A stretch of 38,551 nt of DNA from the NCBI GenBank assembly GCA_019090895.1, contig JAHRVB010000219.1, forward strand, positions 1-38,551. Reading direction: 5' to 3'. The position numbers and the translations under genes were made by a program. Source of the DNA: Kangiellaceae bacterium. GTDB taxonomy: Bacteria > Pseudomonadota > Gammaproteobacteria > Enterobacterales > Kangiellaceae. Each line of letters opens with the position of its first letter. Within the stretch, counting starts at the first letter, position 1. Positions 1 to 10,147 of this stretch are shown piece by piece. The notes beneath the pieces are model-generated. The model ran no database searches, was not told the origin of the DNA, and saw only the letters and a program-made list of their open reading frames with translations.

Positions 1-1714
1 CATTATCTTTTAACAGGGTCTCTGCGCGCTGATAGTTCTTATCGATGAGTTGTTTAATCTCCTCTTCGATCAATTTGGCAGTAAAACTAGAAACTCCCTG
101 TTTTTGAGTGACTGAGTGGCCTAAAAATACTTCACCTTCATCTTCTGCATAGGATAAAGGTCCTAACTTTTCAGAAAAGCCCCAATGAGTCACCATGTTT
201 CTTGCGATTTCAGTCGCTCTTTGAATATCATTAGATGCCCCAGTGGTCACTTGATCGGGACCATTGTGCATTTCTTCAGCGATACGACCACCGTACAAAG
301 ATGAAAGGTTACTTTCTAAGTACTCTTTACTATGGCTAAATCGATCTTTTTCCGGCAAAAACATGGTCACACCTAATGCACGCCCGCGCGGAATAATGGA
401 AACTTTATAGACTGGGTCATGGCTTGGTACAAGACGCCCAACGATCGCATGCCCGGCTTCATGCCATGCAGTATTCAATTTCTCTTCATCATCCATCACC
501 ATCGAACGTCTTTCGGTTCCCATGATGATTTTGTCTTTAGCTTTTTCAAAAAACTCCTGACCGACGGTTCTAGCACTGGCCTTAGCCGCGAACAGTGCCG
601 CTTCGTTCACCAAATTGGCAAGATCGGCCCCAGAGAATCCCGGGGTACCACGAGCGATAACACTTGCTTGAACATCGTCTCCTAAAGGCACTTTACGCAT
701 GTGAACTTTTAAAATTTGTTCTCTACCTTTAATATCAGGTAAACCAACGGTCACTTGACGGTCGAATCGACCCGGACGAAGTAAAGCAGGATCTAAGACA
801 TCCGGCCGGTTGGTTGCGGCGATAATGATGACGCCTTCACCGCCATCGAATCCATCCATTTCAACCAATAGTTGATTCAGTGTTTGTTCTCTTTCATCGT
901 GTCCGCCACCTAAGCCAGCACCCCGATGTCGACCAACGGCGTCGATTTCATCAATGAAGATTATACAAGGCGCTTGTTTTTTGGCCTCGGCAAACATATC
1001 TCTAACCCGAGAAGCACCAACACCAACAAACATTTCAACGAAATCTGAACCTGAAATAGTGAAAAAAGGTACTTTAGCTTCGCCGGAAATAGCTTTGGCA
1101 AGTAGCGTTTTACCCGTTCCTGGAGGCCCAACCATCAATATACCACGAGGGATTTGACCACCTAATTTTTGAAATTTGCTTGGCTCTCTTAAAAAATCAA
1201 CAAGCTCAGAAACCTCTTCTTTTGCCTCTTCGCAACCGGCAACATCTGCAAAAGTTGTTTTAATTTGGTCTTCGCTAAGCAGTTTTGCTTTGCTTTTACC
1301 AAAACTCATGGCTCCACCTTTCCCGCCACCTTGCATTTGACGCATGAAATAAATCCAAACTGCGATTAAAAGCAAAATAGGTCCGAAGGACATAAAGAAA
1401 GTGAAAATACCGCTGTTTCCTTCCGGATCGGCTCCTGAATACTTAATTTTGTTTTCCCGCGCTACCGCAGAAAGTTCTTCACTTGAACCATAGGGGATTT
1501 TGGTAGTGACCTTTTCGTTGTTATTCATTTCGATTTCAGCATCTAAGCCTGCGACAGTGACGCTTCTCACTTTGCCACGTTCAATATCTTGAATCAGCTC
1601 AGAATACTCGATTTCGCCAGATTGTTGTTGAGCACTCTCAAACTTATTAAAGGTCAGTACTAGCACTAAGCCAATCACTAGCCATAAAAAGAGATGTTTG
1701 GTGGTATCGTTCAA
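1..1714 (-). CDS. ftsH: ATP-dependent zinc metalloprotease FtsH (C-terminus cut by window edge)
   Basis: FtsH is a membrane-anchored AAA+ protease that degrades misfolded membrane proteins and regulators such as LpxC and sigma-32. The 571 visible codons show a first membrane helix (about residues 7-24), a periplasmic domain, a second helix (about 98-120), Walker A GPPGTGKT near 195, Walker B IIFIDEID, the second region of homology around PGRFDR, and the zinc motif HEAGH near 416. The start is TTG at 1714: an in-frame TAA lies four codons upstream (1727-1729), no in-frame ATG occurs before about residue 60, AGAGG sits just upstream, and the first residues [15 protein letters not shown] match the family N-terminus. 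Roughly 60-70 C-terminal residues should lie beyond the window. It is co-directional with rlmE, as in many gammaproteobacteria. Confidence 0.97.
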   Translation of the reverse strand, partial: MNDTTKHLFLWLVIGLVLVLTFNKFESAQQQSGEIEYSELIQDIERGKVRSVTVAGLDAEIEMNNNEKVTTKIPYGSSEELSAVARENKIKYSGADPEGNSGIFTFFMSFGPILLLIAVWIYFMRQMQGGGKGGAMSFGKSKAKLLSEDQIKTTFADVAGCEEAKEEVSELVDFLREPSKFQKLGGQIPRGILMVGPPGTGKTLLAKAISGEAKVPFFTISGSDFVEMFVGVGASRVRDMFAEAKKQAPCIIFIDEIDAVGRHRGAGLGGGHDEREQTLNQLLVEMDGFDGGEGVIIIAATNRPDVLDPALLRPGRFDRQVTVGLPDIKGREQILKVHMRKVPLGDDVQASVIARGTPGFSGADLANLVNEAALFAAKASARTVGQEFFEKAKDKIIMGTERRSMVMDDEEKLNTAWHEAGHAIVGRLVPSHDPVYKVSIIPRGRALGVTMFLPEKDRFSHSKEYLESNLSSLYGGRIAEEMHNGPDQVTTGASNDIQRATEIARNMVTHWGFSEKLGPLSYAEDEGEVFLGHSVTQKQGVSSFTAKLIEEEIKQLIDKNYQRAETLLKDN

Positions 1715-1862
1715 AGGATTGTCCTCTTAATTCCCATTATCTGGTCTTTTAGTTTCAATTTTTAAATTTCAAAATATTTTAAATTGCTAAACGGAATAAA
1801 ATTTGAACTCCGTTAGTTAGACGCATACTTTCCTTAATTCTTACAGTTTCGGCAAATAAAGC

Positions 1863-1891
1863 TATATATTAAGTGTATCGCTATATTTCAA
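1863..1891 (-). promoter_or_regulatory. Candidate sigma-70 promoter of ftsH
   Basis: Read on the minus strand, TTGAAA (1886-1891) is followed after exactly 17 bases by TATATA (1863-1868), about 150 bases before the ftsH TTG. It lies in the 230-base rlmE-ftsH gap, so ftsH may have its own transcript besides read-through from rlmE. I saw no convincing heat-shock (sigma-32) promoter. The assignment is by pattern only, in AT-rich DNA. Confidence 0.45.
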
Positions 1892-1916
1892 TGAAAGTTT
1901 AATTTATTCTTTCATT
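1890..1916. repeat. 8-bp inverted repeat overlapping the ftsH promoter
   Basis: AATGAAAG (1890-1897) and CTTTCATT (1909-1916) are perfect inverted copies separated by 11 bases and touch the -35 box of the candidate ftsH promoter. This could be an operator or a weak hairpin after rlmE (no T-run follows). Chance is possible in such AT-rich DNA. Confidence 0.3.
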
Positions 1917-1944
1917 AAGATGATTTCAACCTCATTTCAGGCCG

Positions 1945-2562
1945 CTATTTAAGCCCTTCAGCGAAAATGTAGACCTCTCTTGAACGTGCTCGTGACGCCT
2001 TAGGTTTCCGGATTTTGACTTGATTAAAGCTGCTTTTCACGGCTTTAAGGTATTCGTCAAACCCGCTTCCCTGAAAGACCTTCACTAGGAAACGTCCTTT
2101 TTTAGTCAAAGTCTGCTGTGCGAAATCTAACGCCAACTCAACCAAATAGATGGAAGAAGGCTGATCAATAGAATCTACACCCGTTATATTGGGGGCCATA
2201 TCCGATAAAACAAGGTCTACTTGGTTATTTTCTAGCTGCGAGAGAATATTATTCAACACATCCTCTTCCCTAAAATCGCCTTTAATAAAAGTCACACCGT
2301 CGAGGTGGTCCATCGGTAGTATATCCGTCGCTACGACGGTACCTTTCTCGTTGAGTTTTTTTGCTACGTATTCAGACCAACCGCCCGGAGCTGCACCTAG
2401 ATCAACGATATTCATGCCAGGTTTGATCAATTTATCTTTATCGTCGAGCTCCTGTAACTTATAAACCGCACGAGATCGAACCCCTTCATCTTGCGACCTT
2501 TTAACATATTGGTCATCAAAGTGCTCTTTTAGCCAACCTTTACTACTTTTACTTTTTGCCAT
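1945..2562 (-). CDS. rlmE: 23S rRNA (uridine-2'-O)-methyltransferase RlmE
   Basis: RlmE (FtsJ/RrmJ) uses S-adenosylmethionine to methylate the 2'-O of U2552 in the A-loop of 23S rRNA late in 50S assembly. The protein of about 205 residues shows the SAM-binding segment VDLGAAPGGWS and the expected K-D-K-E catalytic residues in the contexts RAVYKL, SDMAPN, LVKVFQG and REVYIFA. I start it at the ATG at 2562 (MAKSKSSKGWLKEHF), which matches the family N-terminus. The frame is open to an ATG at 2637, but those 25 extra residues have no family counterpart. It is divergent from yhbY and upstream of ftsH, a conserved gammaproteobacterial order. No strong Shine-Dalgarno is visible. Confidence 0.96.
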   Translation of the reverse strand: MAKSKSSKGWLKEHFDDQYVKRSQDEGVRSRAVYKLQELDDKDKLIKPGMNIVDLGAAPGGWSEYVAKKLNEKGTVVATDILPMDHLDGVTFIKGDFREEDVLNNILSQLENNQVDLVLSDMAPNITGVDSIDQPSSIYLVELALDFAQQTLTKKGRFLVKVFQGSGFDEYLKAVKSSFNQVKIRKPKASRARSREVYIFAEGLK

Positions 2563-2715
2563 AATAAATACCGAAAAATTAAATTCGAAGTCTGCGCTTT
2601 GGCTTGTCTTTATCGAAATCAGTGAATATTTGCGCATAATACAACAATTACTATCTTAGAATAGGCTAAAGAATGGTAAAATCTCGGGATTAATCGCAAA
2701 ACGAACTACAAACTT

Positions 2716-3012
2716 ATGTATAAATTAAAAAATTCGCAGGTCAAGCACCTAAAAGGACTTGCACACGCTCTTAAACCAGTCGTAATGATCGGAGACAAAG
2801 GACTAACTGAAGCTGTTGTGGAAGAAATAAAGATAGCGCTAGATGCTCATGAACTGATTAAGATTAACATCAGGACAGATGGAAAAGCTGAGCGTGAGTT
2901 AATGATTGATAAAATTATAAAGAAAACCAAATCTGCTACAGTTCAAACTATCGGTGGCAAACTCGTTATATTCAAACCGAACAAAGACCCAAAAATAGCG
3001 ATCCCAAAATAG
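2716..3012 (+). CDS. yhbY: Ribosome assembly RNA-binding protein YhbY (CRM domain)
   Basis: This 98-residue single-domain CRM protein binds RNA and associates with the pre-50S ribosomal subunit in E. coli. The family signature is clear: QVKHLKGLAHALKPVVMIG at the N-terminus, then GLTEAVVEEI, HELIKI, and a C-terminal segment VQTIGGKLVIFKPNKDPK. Length and start match the family. It is transcribed away from rlmE, the conserved arrangement, and is followed 36 bases later by waaA on the same strand. Confidence 0.95.
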   Translation: MYKLKNSQVKHLKGLAHALKPVVMIGDKGLTEAVVEEIKIALDAHELIKINIRTDGKAERELMIDKIIKKTKSATVQTIGGKLVIFKPNKDPKIAIPK

Positions 3013-3048
3013 TTTGAACAATCAAGGTCAAAACCAGTTCGCTAAACA

Positions 3049-4341
3049 ATGAATCGCACTCTTTACACACTAAGTCTTTATTTAATATCACCGCTTATCT
3101 GGCTCTATTTTGGATACCGTAGTCTTAAAGATCGACGTTATTTACAGGGACTTCGTCAAAGGCTGGGGCTAATTCGTCAAATTTCTGGCAACCGTTGTTT
3201 TCACATTCATTGCGCGTCTGTGGGGGAAACGCTTGCCGCAATCCCCTTAATTGACAGAATTTTAGCGGACTTCACTGAAATCCAAATACTGCTCACCACC
3301 ACGACTCCAACGGGGAAACAAGAAGTAGACAAAATCATTCGTTCTCGAAAGAGCAGTTCGATTAGTCATGTTTATCTACCCATTGATTGGCCTGGCGCTG
3401 TAAAGCGCTTCATAAAAAGAACCAACCCTGTGATTTCGATTTTGATGGAAACGGAACTTTGGCCTAACCTTATTTTTCAATTATCACAAAACAAAATACC
3501 TATTTTACTCGCAAATGCGCGACTATCTTCGAAGTCACGAAAGAGCTATGGAAAACATCCTAAACTCTCTCAGCAATTATTTTCAAATCTTTCCATGATT
3601 GCGGCACAATTTCAAAGCGATGCCGATGAATTTGCTCAATTGGGCGTTGCTCTTACAAAAATAAAATTAGTCGGCAATCTCAAATTCGAAATTAAGATTG
3701 CAAAAAAACTAAAACAACAACAAATTGAATTTAAATCTCATTGGATCTCAAATCGTCCGGTTTGGATAGCAGCAAGTATTCACCCATTTGAATTTGAACT
3801 TATTCTAAACACCCACCGCTCGCTTTTGGAAAAGATACCTAATTTGTTGCTGATCGCCGTTCCTAGACACCCTGAAGCGTTCGATCAAATGACATCGCTT
3901 TGTCACCAATACGACTTTAATTATTTGAATCGCTCAGATAACCGTCCCCCATCCGGTGATGAACAAGTTTTTATTGGTGACTCCATGGGGGAACTGACTA
4001 TGATGTGCGGCACTTCAAATATTGCTTTTGTTGGCGGAAGTTTAATAGATAGAGGTGGACATAATCCCCTTGAGCCCGCTGTTTGCGGAAATGCTGTCAT
4101 CATGGGTGACAGCTTTTACAATTTTTCGGATGTTTGTCGTATCATGAAGCAATACGAAGTGATCGATATAATTAAGAATCAATCAGAACTGGAAACGTGT
4201 ATTCTTTCACTATTATCCAATAAAAAATTACTGGAAGAGCGTGCTAAAAATATATCGAATCTGTTTGCACGAAACAGCGGGGCGTCGACCAAACTAAGCT
4301 TAATGATTAAAGAACTAGTCATAAAAACCGAAACTATATAA
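3049..4341 (+). CDS. waaA: 3-deoxy-D-manno-octulosonic acid transferase WaaA (KdtA)
   Basis: WaaA transfers Kdo from CMP-Kdo to lipid IVA at the cytoplasmic face of the inner membrane, the first core step of lipopolysaccharide synthesis. The 430-residue protein has an N-terminal membrane anchor (about residues 5-24), the HCASVGE segment carrying the family's catalytic glutamate, the METELWPNLI motif, and a C-terminal GT-B half with FVGGSLIDRGGHNPLEPA. Length is typical. The convergent kdkA gene ends 22 bases after it. In Haemophilus and Vibrio, WaaA is monofunctional and KdkA phosphorylates the single Kdo; the pairing here suggests the same, but that is inference. Confidence 0.96.
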   Translation: MNRTLYTLSLYLISPLIWLYFGYRSLKDRRYLQGLRQRLGLIRQISGNRCFHIHCASVGETLAAIPLIDRILADFTEIQILLTTTTPTGKQEVDKIIRSRKSSSISHVYLPIDWPGAVKRFIKRTNPVISILMETELWPNLIFQLSQNKIPILLANARLSSKSRKSYGKHPKLSQQLFSNLSMIAAQFQSDADEFAQLGVALTKIKLVGNLKFEIKIAKKLKQQQIEFKSHWISNRPVWIAASIHPFEFELILNTHRSLLEKIPNLLLIAVPRHPEAFDQMTSLCHQYDFNYLNRSDNRPPSGDEQVFIGDSMGELTMMCGTSNIAFVGGSLIDRGGHNPLEPAVCGNAVIMGDSFYNFSDVCRIMKQYEVIDIIKNQSELETCILSLLSNKKLLEERAKNISNLFARNSGASTKLSLMIKELVIKTETI

Positions 4342-4363
4342 CCAAACATCCTCTCTAATTACA

Positions 4364-5116
4364 CTAAGTATTCTGATACCCATCAATTAATCTTGACCAA
4401 TTATCAAGCGAAAAATACAGGTCAGAATTGAGAGCTTTTTCTTTGTTAAACGATCGCAACAGGCGTTCGATATTCTTATTCTTCCAACTTAGACCGGACT
4501 TGTTACCTCTATCTGAGGAGCGCCATTCGCAGCGATCAAAATCAATTAACCAGACGTTACTTTCATCATCCAACATTATATTGTGTGCATTCAAATCGGA
4601 ATGATAAATCCCTTGCAGATGAAAACAAGCGATCACTTTGCCAATTTCTTGCCAAACAGACTTCGACAACATCCGCTTTTTCAGTACGCTAACCAAGTCT
4701 TCGGCTATCAACTTTTCCATCATTAAATCAGCAGAATAAAGCAACCCGCTTTTAATCACCCTTGCCCCTACACACTTTGGCACTGGTAAATCAAGCTCAT
4801 CCATTTTAGTTAATAAAGCCAGTTCACGATAAGGTCGAGAATTCTTGATACCTGTATAAACGAACTTATCAGTAGAGAATTTAGCGATCAATCCTCCACG
4901 ATAATAGTGTCTCAGAACCCAATCGGTTTCCTTGCATTGATCAAATGGATGAATAAACCAAGTAATTTGTCGTCCTTTGGATTGCCCAACGACCGCATTT
5001 AGGTGTTGCCAATAGCTAATATCAAACCAATCGCTCCTTATTTCTGTTCGGCTAGATGAGCCAGTTTTTGAACTAAGCAATAGGCTTGAAGATTCTTTTT
5101 TAATATTAATATTCAA
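4364..5116 (-). CDS. kdkA: 3-deoxy-D-manno-octulosonic acid kinase KdkA
   Basis: KdkA phosphorylates Kdo bound to lipid IVA using ATP. The 250-residue protein has the LRHYYRGG motif of the family, a kinase catalytic loop HSDLNAHNIMLD and the metal-binding motif LIDFDRC, and aligns by eye with Haemophilus KdkA over its length (for example the early segment SKGRQITWF). No ATG occurs before the MDELDLP segment, and an in-frame TAA lies at 5132-5134, so the start is most likely TTG at 5116, which gives an N-terminus of family length. No clear ribosome-binding site precedes it. It is convergent with waaA, and the two products act on the same lipid A-Kdo intermediate. Confidence 0.92.
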   Translation of the reverse strand: MNINIKKESSSLLLSSKTGSSSRTEIRSDWFDISYWQHLNAVVGQSKGRQITWFIHPFDQCKETDWVLRHYYRGGLIAKFSTDKFVYTGIKNSRPYRELALLTKMDELDLPVPKCVGARVIKSGLLYSADLMMEKLIAEDLVSVLKKRMLSKSVWQEIGKVIACFHLQGIYHSDLNAHNIMLDDESNVWLIDFDRCEWRSSDRGNKSGLSWKNKNIERLLRSFNKEKALNSDLYFSLDNWSRLIDGYQNT

Positions 5117-5385
5117 ATAGTTAACTATAAATTAATTGAACTCGTTGGTATTTTACCTGAGACATATCCGGAAATGCTACAACAGTTATCTTATCAGAGC
5201 GATTATCTTTGCAACTTTAATAGCAAATACAAAGCGAGAAGCGGTTTTTAACACTATATTTAAACTAACAAACCGTATTTCCCATAAGGCTTAGTTCATT
5301 GCAATAACCCTTAGTGATATGCTTCTGGGAGAGTTTGACGATGGTAGACAATAAAAAATAAACTGTATACTAACCGACAAAAAAT

Positions 5386-7794
5386 ATGGACAATTTCGAT
5401 TTAGACTCAAAACAAAGCAAAGCCGCTTTAGAAGCTTTGCTTGATTTTGTAGCTCACGTCAATCAAATGGATTCTATTGAGGATAGTTGTTGGCATCTAG
5501 CCCAGCATACTATTAAGTCTCTTGGGTTTGAAGATTGTGTCGTTTATTTGCTAGACAAAAAAGAATCGGTTCTTGTTCAAGTGGCGGCATATGGCCCTAA
5601 GAATCCTAAAAAGAGATTAGTATCGAGTGCAATTAAACTCCACTTTGGTCAAGGTATCGTTGGACTAGCCGCTGAAAATTGTAAAAGCATATTAGTATCA
5701 GACACTCGGTCCGAAACAAATTACATGATCGATGACCAGCCTCGCCTATCCGAATTAGCAGTACCAATACACTACCATAACAAAGTTCTCGGTGTAATCG
5801 ATTCAGAGCACCACACAACCAAGTTTTTTAATCAGTTCCATCGACATTATTTAGAAATTCTAGCTGGAGTTTTGGCTTCAAAGATCACATTTAATTCCAA
5901 TATCCAAGCCCTCAAAAAAACCAACTCCGCGATAAGGAATGCGAAAAACTTATCAGATACTTTGCTACTGATTTCAGAGCTGAGTTACCTCTCGAAAACA
6001 ATCGAAGAATTCTATTCTGGCTTATACGAAATTATCGAAAAGCAAGTAGAAGCACACAGCTTTTTTGTTGTTTTATATAACACCGAAAAAAATGACTACA
6101 GCTGCCCTTTTTTGTTTGATCGGGATAAAGGAGGAGAATTTGATGCTAAAATTGACCATAGGAAGATGTCCAATACCCTTGTCGCAGAAGTAATAAAGAC
6201 GCAAAAACCTAAAATAGCGAATTTTTCAGAACTCGAAAAACGAAGGCAAAACGGCAAAATTAATAGCACAACACAAAGTGTTCATAGCTGGCTGGCAGCA
6301 CCATTTAAAATCGATTATAAGACTCAGGGCGCAATAGCTCTTCAAAGTTATGATCCGGAAATAGTTTTTAATAACGAAGATAAAGAATTTTTAACCTTTA
6401 CAGCCCAACACATCAGCTCTTCAATTGATAAGAAATTAAAAGAGCAACAACTGCAACACCAAGCGCTGCATGATACTGTGACTGGTTTAACTAATCGTTC
6501 GCTTTTTTTAGACCGATTGGAACATGCTTTTCTCCGCGCATCTCGAACAGAAAAACCTGATATGGCAGTACTTTTTATCGACTTTGATAATTTTAAGGCT
6601 ATCAATGATAATTTTGGACACCAGGCTGGCGACGATATACTTAAAGAGTCAGCCGTTAGAATGCAGCAACAATTGCGCGGCTCAGATACACTAGCCCGAA
6701 TTGGAGGCGACGAATTTGCGATATTGTTAGAAGATCTAGAAGATGATTCAACAGCACAACATATTTCACAGCGAATTTTGAATACCTCTGAAATTCCCAT
6801 CAGAAGTGGAACCAATACGATTATTGCACCAGTAACCATTGGAATTAGTTTACTTGATAAGAACGTTACTCACTTTGAAGACCTACTAAGAAATGCTGAC
6901 CACGCAATGTACCACGCGAAAAAGAAAGGCAAGAGTAATATTCAGCTATACGAAGAATCGCTGCATCAATCAATGTTAAATGAACGTAACCTATTGGAAG
7001 AACTTAGAACGGCAATACAACAAAAACAACTGACCTTTTACTTCCAGCCAATTGTCGATTTAAAGAGCTCTCGAATTGTTGGATTTGAAGCGTTGATGAG
7101 GTGGGAGCACCCAGAAAAAGGTATTGTGACACCTGACGATTTTATCCATATCGCTGAACAACACGATTTAATGAGAGAAATAGACAGCCAATTATTAGCA
7201 AGTGTCGCAGAGCAAATTGTTCGATGGCAATTAATTAGCGAACAACACTTTTATGTGAGCATCAACATTTCCGCACGACGTTTTTCAGACTCACGTTTAA
7301 TCACTGAGATCGCGGAAATAATTAGAATATTCAGGCTTCCAACAAACAGCATAGTTGTCGAAGTTACCGAACATATCCTCATGCAAAATATTGCGAAAGC
7401 AAGGAATTTATTTTACCAAATCAAATTACTGGGTGTAAAAATATCACTCGACGACTTTGGTACAGGGTATTCATCTCTAAGCTACATTCATCTGTTACCC
7501 TTCGATATAATAAAAATAGATCGTTCCTTTGTTTCTAACATTGACGAAGGAAAAAAGAACCACCCTATTGTCAGTATCATTGTTGCTCTTGCTAAAACAC
7601 TCGAAATTGAATTAGTCGCTGAAGGCATTGAAACCTATCAACAGCTGGAAACTCTTAGAGAAATGGGATGTGATTATGGTCAAGGATATTTCTTATCCAA
7701 ACCGATGCATTCAAGAAATACAGAGGAAGCTATCAAACAGCCAAAACTAGAACTAAAGGAAAGTCATTCCAGCATTGGCGAAAACGTCATTTAA
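5386..7794 (+). CDS. GAF-GAF-GGDEF-EAL cyclic-di-GMP synthase/phosphodiesterase
   Basis: This 802-residue cytoplasmic protein has two GAF sensor domains (about residues 20-165 and 190-350), a GGDEF diguanylate cyclase domain and an EAL phosphodiesterase domain. The cyclase signature GGDEF is intact at 440-444, and an RGSD inhibitory I-site lies exactly five residues before it. The EAL motif is intact at 568-570, followed by EVTEHIL, DDFGTGYSSL, KIDRSFV and AEGIET, so both activities are formally possible. No membrane segment or signal peptide is visible, so any signal is probably cytoplasmic and bound by the GAF domains. It appears monocistronic. The ATG at 5386 has no visible Shine-Dalgarno. 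Which activity dominates cannot be read from sequence. Confidence 0.95.
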   Translation: MDNFDLDSKQSKAALEALLDFVAHVNQMDSIEDSCWHLAQHTIKSLGFEDCVVYLLDKKESVLVQVAAYGPKNPKKRLVSSAIKLHFGQGIVGLAAENCKSILVSDTRSETNYMIDDQPRLSELAVPIHYHNKVLGVIDSEHHTTKFFNQFHRHYLEILAGVLASKITFNSNIQALKKTNSAIRNAKNLSDTLLLISELSYLSKTIEEFYSGLYEIIEKQVEAHSFFVVLYNTEKNDYSCPFLFDRDKGGEFDAKIDHRKMSNTLVAEVIKTQKPKIANFSELEKRRQNGKINSTTQSVHSWLAAPFKIDYKTQGAIALQSYDPEIVFNNEDKEFLTFTAQHISSSIDKKLKEQQLQHQALHDTVTGLTNRSLFLDRLEHAFLRASRTEKPDMAVLFIDFDNFKAINDNFGHQAGDDILKESAVRMQQQLRGSDTLARIGGDEFAILLEDLEDDSTAQHISQRILNTSEIPIRSGTNTIIAPVTIGISLLDKNVTHFEDLLRNADHAMYHAKKKGKSNIQLYEESLHQSMLNERNLLEELRTAIQQKQLTFYFQPIVDLKSSRIVGFEALMRWEHPEKGIVTPDDFIHIAEQHDLMREIDSQLLASVAEQIVRWQLISEQHFYVSINISARRFSDSRLITEIAEIIRIFRLPTNSIVVEVTEHILMQNIAKARNLFYQIKLLGVKISLDDFGTGYSSLSYIHLLPFDIIKIDRSFVSNIDEGKKNHPIVSIIVALAKTLEIELVAEGIETYQQLETLREMGCDYGQGYFLSKPMHSRNTEEAIKQPKLELKESHSSIGENVI

Positions 7795-7883
7795 TAGTTC
7801 CTCAAAGTTATACAAACTCATAGAAAGCCCTCAAGCTTCTAAATACTCAAAGGTGCTCTTATTAGGTAATGTATAAAACTAAA

Positions 7884-9959
7884 TTACCAAATTTTTACTC
7901 TTTCTTCTTCTGCCAAATAAAGCTTATTCTCAGGTGTTACATCAAAAGCCAGGTAGAATTCAGGCAAGTTTCTCACCACCCCATTCACTCTAAACTCTGG
8001 TGGCGAATGCGGATCCGTCGCGGTTCTTTGTCTAACAGCTTCCTCTCGACCTTTGAACATCCAAGCTTGTCCGTAACCTAGAAAAACCCGTTGAATTCCA
8101 GTGTATCCATCAAGCATCGGCGCGTCTTTTCCCATAAGGGACATCTTGTATGCTTTAAGCGCTATACTTAAGCCACCTAGGTCACCTATATTTTCACCGA
8201 GAGTAAACGTACCGTTAACATTTAAGTCTTCATACAATTTAAATCCATCATATTGCTTAATCAGCTGCCCCGTTCGAATTTCAAATTCTTTTTTGTCCTC
8301 ATCGGTCCACCAATTTCTCAAAACACCATCACCATCAAAGGTACTACCAGAATCATCAAAACCATGACCTATTTCATGACCAATCACCGCACCAATAGCA
8401 CCATAATTCACTGCCGAATCTGCATTTAAGTTGAAATAAGGCGGTTGCAAAATTGCAGCGGGAAAAACAATTTCGTTCAAAGGTGGATTATAATAGGCAT
8501 TTACAGTCTGAGGCGTCATGCCCCATTCATTCTTATCGACAGGCTTCTTCTGACGTTCAATATTTTGCTGGTACGAGACTAACGCTGCACGTTGAAGATT
8601 TCCGAATAAATCATCTCGTTTGATTTCCAACCGTGAATAATCTTTCCAAACGTCTGGGTAACCAATTTTTGGATTAAATTTGGAAAGCTTATCTAATGCT
8701 TCTTTTTTAGTTTCTTCTCCCATCCAAGAAAGTTCTTTGATACTTATTTCATAGGCCGCAATTAAGTTATCGACAAGCTTTTTCATTTGTACTTTTGCTT
8801 GTGGCGGAAAGTGTCGTTTAACGTAAACTTTCCCGATCACTTCCCCTAGTGTGCCATTAACAACGCCAACGGCTCTTCTCCAAGATTCTTGTTGCTCCTT
8901 GGTTCCACTCATTTCGGTTCCGTAGAAAGCAAAGTTTTGCTTATCCAGAGCTTCATTCAATCGGGTTGCAGTCGCATTTACCAAATGCCATTTTAGATAT
9001 GATTTCCAGCTCTCCATATCGGTGTTGTTTATAATCCCATCTAAGGCTTTCGTGTAATCAACCATTGCTACGACGATATAATCTGAATCGGCGAGTCCGG
9101 CCTCTAACAAATAACCTTGCCAATCAAAATTCGGCATTATTTCAGTCAACTTTGAGACTTCAACCTTATTATAGAGCCCGACAATATCGCGAGTTTTCTC
9201 TTTGTCCATTTGGTGCTTAGCTAACTCCGACTCTAATGTTATCACCGCTTCTGCAGCAGTTTTAGATCCTTCAATACCGGCAAGCGACAACATCGTCGCA
9301 ACATGTTCTGAATATTTCCCGCGTAACAATGTCGACTTTTCATCAGACTTTAAATAATACTCTTTGTCGGGCAAACCAATGCCACTTTGCAGCGCGTACA
9401 TCGCATAATGAGTTGGTTTTTTTAGGTCAGGAAACTGGACCAAATTAAACGGCGTTCCGTAGCCTAGTTTATTAGCATATGCGAAATATGCGGCTAATTG
9501 TTTTTTATCCGTCAACGCATCAATTTTTGCGATTTCAACTTTAAGCGGTTCGACACCCAATTTAGTCCGGTTTTCCATATCAAGATAAGAATTGAACAAA
9601 TCCCCCACTTTCTGCTCATCGGTCCCTTGCTCAAAGCTTCCTTTAGAAGAGTCTTCTATAATTTGTTTTACTTTTTCAACTGACTCGTCATGAACCATGC
9701 GGCCAATTCCATAAGACGATTTATCCGCTGGAATTTCAGTATTGGTTAACCAATTACCATTCACGTATGCAAAAAAGTCATCGCCAGGATGTACTTTTTT
9801 ATCCATATTGTCGTAGTTAATACCGGCATCAATGGTCTGCTTTGATTGCTCTTCAACGGCCACTTGCGGCTCTGATCCGTTCGATTGGTTCGAATTAGTT
9901 GTTTGCTCACACCCCGTCAATGCTAGAGCGACAAACACAAAACTCAGTGTCTTTTTCAT
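7884..9959 (-). CDS. M13 family zinc metallopeptidase, lipoprotein (PepO/neprilysin-like)
   Basis: M13 peptidases cleave peptides of limited size with a single zinc. The 691-residue protein starts at ATG 9959, preceded by a clear AGGAG. An upstream in-frame ATG at 9992 would spoil the lipoprotein signal MKKTLSFVFVALALTGC. The zinc motif HEIGH (residues 528-532), the third ligand in GENIGDLGG (Glu589), and the substrate-site motif NAYYNPPLNEIVFPA are all present. The C-terminus ends VKIW where many family members end C-x-x-W, so the usual terminal cysteine is missing. The lipobox predicts anchoring in the cell envelope. It is convergent with the GGDEF-EAL gene and divergent from the GT9 gene. 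Confidence 0.95.
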   Translation of the reverse strand: MKKTLSFVFVALALTGCEQTTNSNQSNGSEPQVAVEEQSKQTIDAGINYDNMDKKVHPGDDFFAYVNGNWLTNTEIPADKSSYGIGRMVHDESVEKVKQIIEDSSKGSFEQGTDEQKVGDLFNSYLDMENRTKLGVEPLKVEIAKIDALTDKKQLAAYFAYANKLGYGTPFNLVQFPDLKKPTHYAMYALQSGIGLPDKEYYLKSDEKSTLLRGKYSEHVATMLSLAGIEGSKTAAEAVITLESELAKHQMDKEKTRDIVGLYNKVEVSKLTEIMPNFDWQGYLLEAGLADSDYIVVAMVDYTKALDGIINNTDMESWKSYLKWHLVNATATRLNEALDKQNFAFYGTEMSGTKEQQESWRRAVGVVNGTLGEVIGKVYVKRHFPPQAKVQMKKLVDNLIAAYEISIKELSWMGEETKKEALDKLSKFNPKIGYPDVWKDYSRLEIKRDDLFGNLQRAALVSYQQNIERQKKPVDKNEWGMTPQTVNAYYNPPLNEIVFPAAILQPPYFNLNADSAVNYGAIGAVIGHEIGHGFDDSGSTFDGDGVLRNWWTDEDKKEFEIRTGQLIKQYDGFKLYEDLNVNGTFTLGENIGDLGGLSIALKAYKMSLMGKDAPMLDGYTGIQRVFLGYGQAWMFKGREEAVRQRTATDPHSPPEFRVNGVVRNLPEFYLAFDVTPENKLYLAEEERVKIW

Positions 9960-10147
9960 TATTATTCTCCTAAATGAATTTAAAGAAGTCATTGCGGCCT
10001 TAATTCTCTATGTAAATCAGGAACCAAGGAAAACGCACCAAAATAACATGTCTTTTTGGCGATTTCGAGTATTCTATGGGTGAATTTGTCACTTTTTGTT
10101 AAGGCTCCTTGCATCGTAAGGCAAACTAATCACGAGTGGTTAAGGCA

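Noticed and set aside
954..1157. Open frame on the plus strand within ftsH
   Set aside because: It mirrors the AAA+ coding sequence of ftsH on the other strand and has no ribosome-binding site or recognisable domain.
1740..1920. Heat-shock (sigma-32) promoter of ftsH
   Set aside because: GTTGAAA- and ATTGAAA-like boxes occur, but no CCCAT-type -10 element is at the right distance.
5343..5371. Promoter directly before the GGDEF-EAL gene
   Set aside because: A TATACT is present but lies 15 bases from the start codon with no -35 box at a proper distance.
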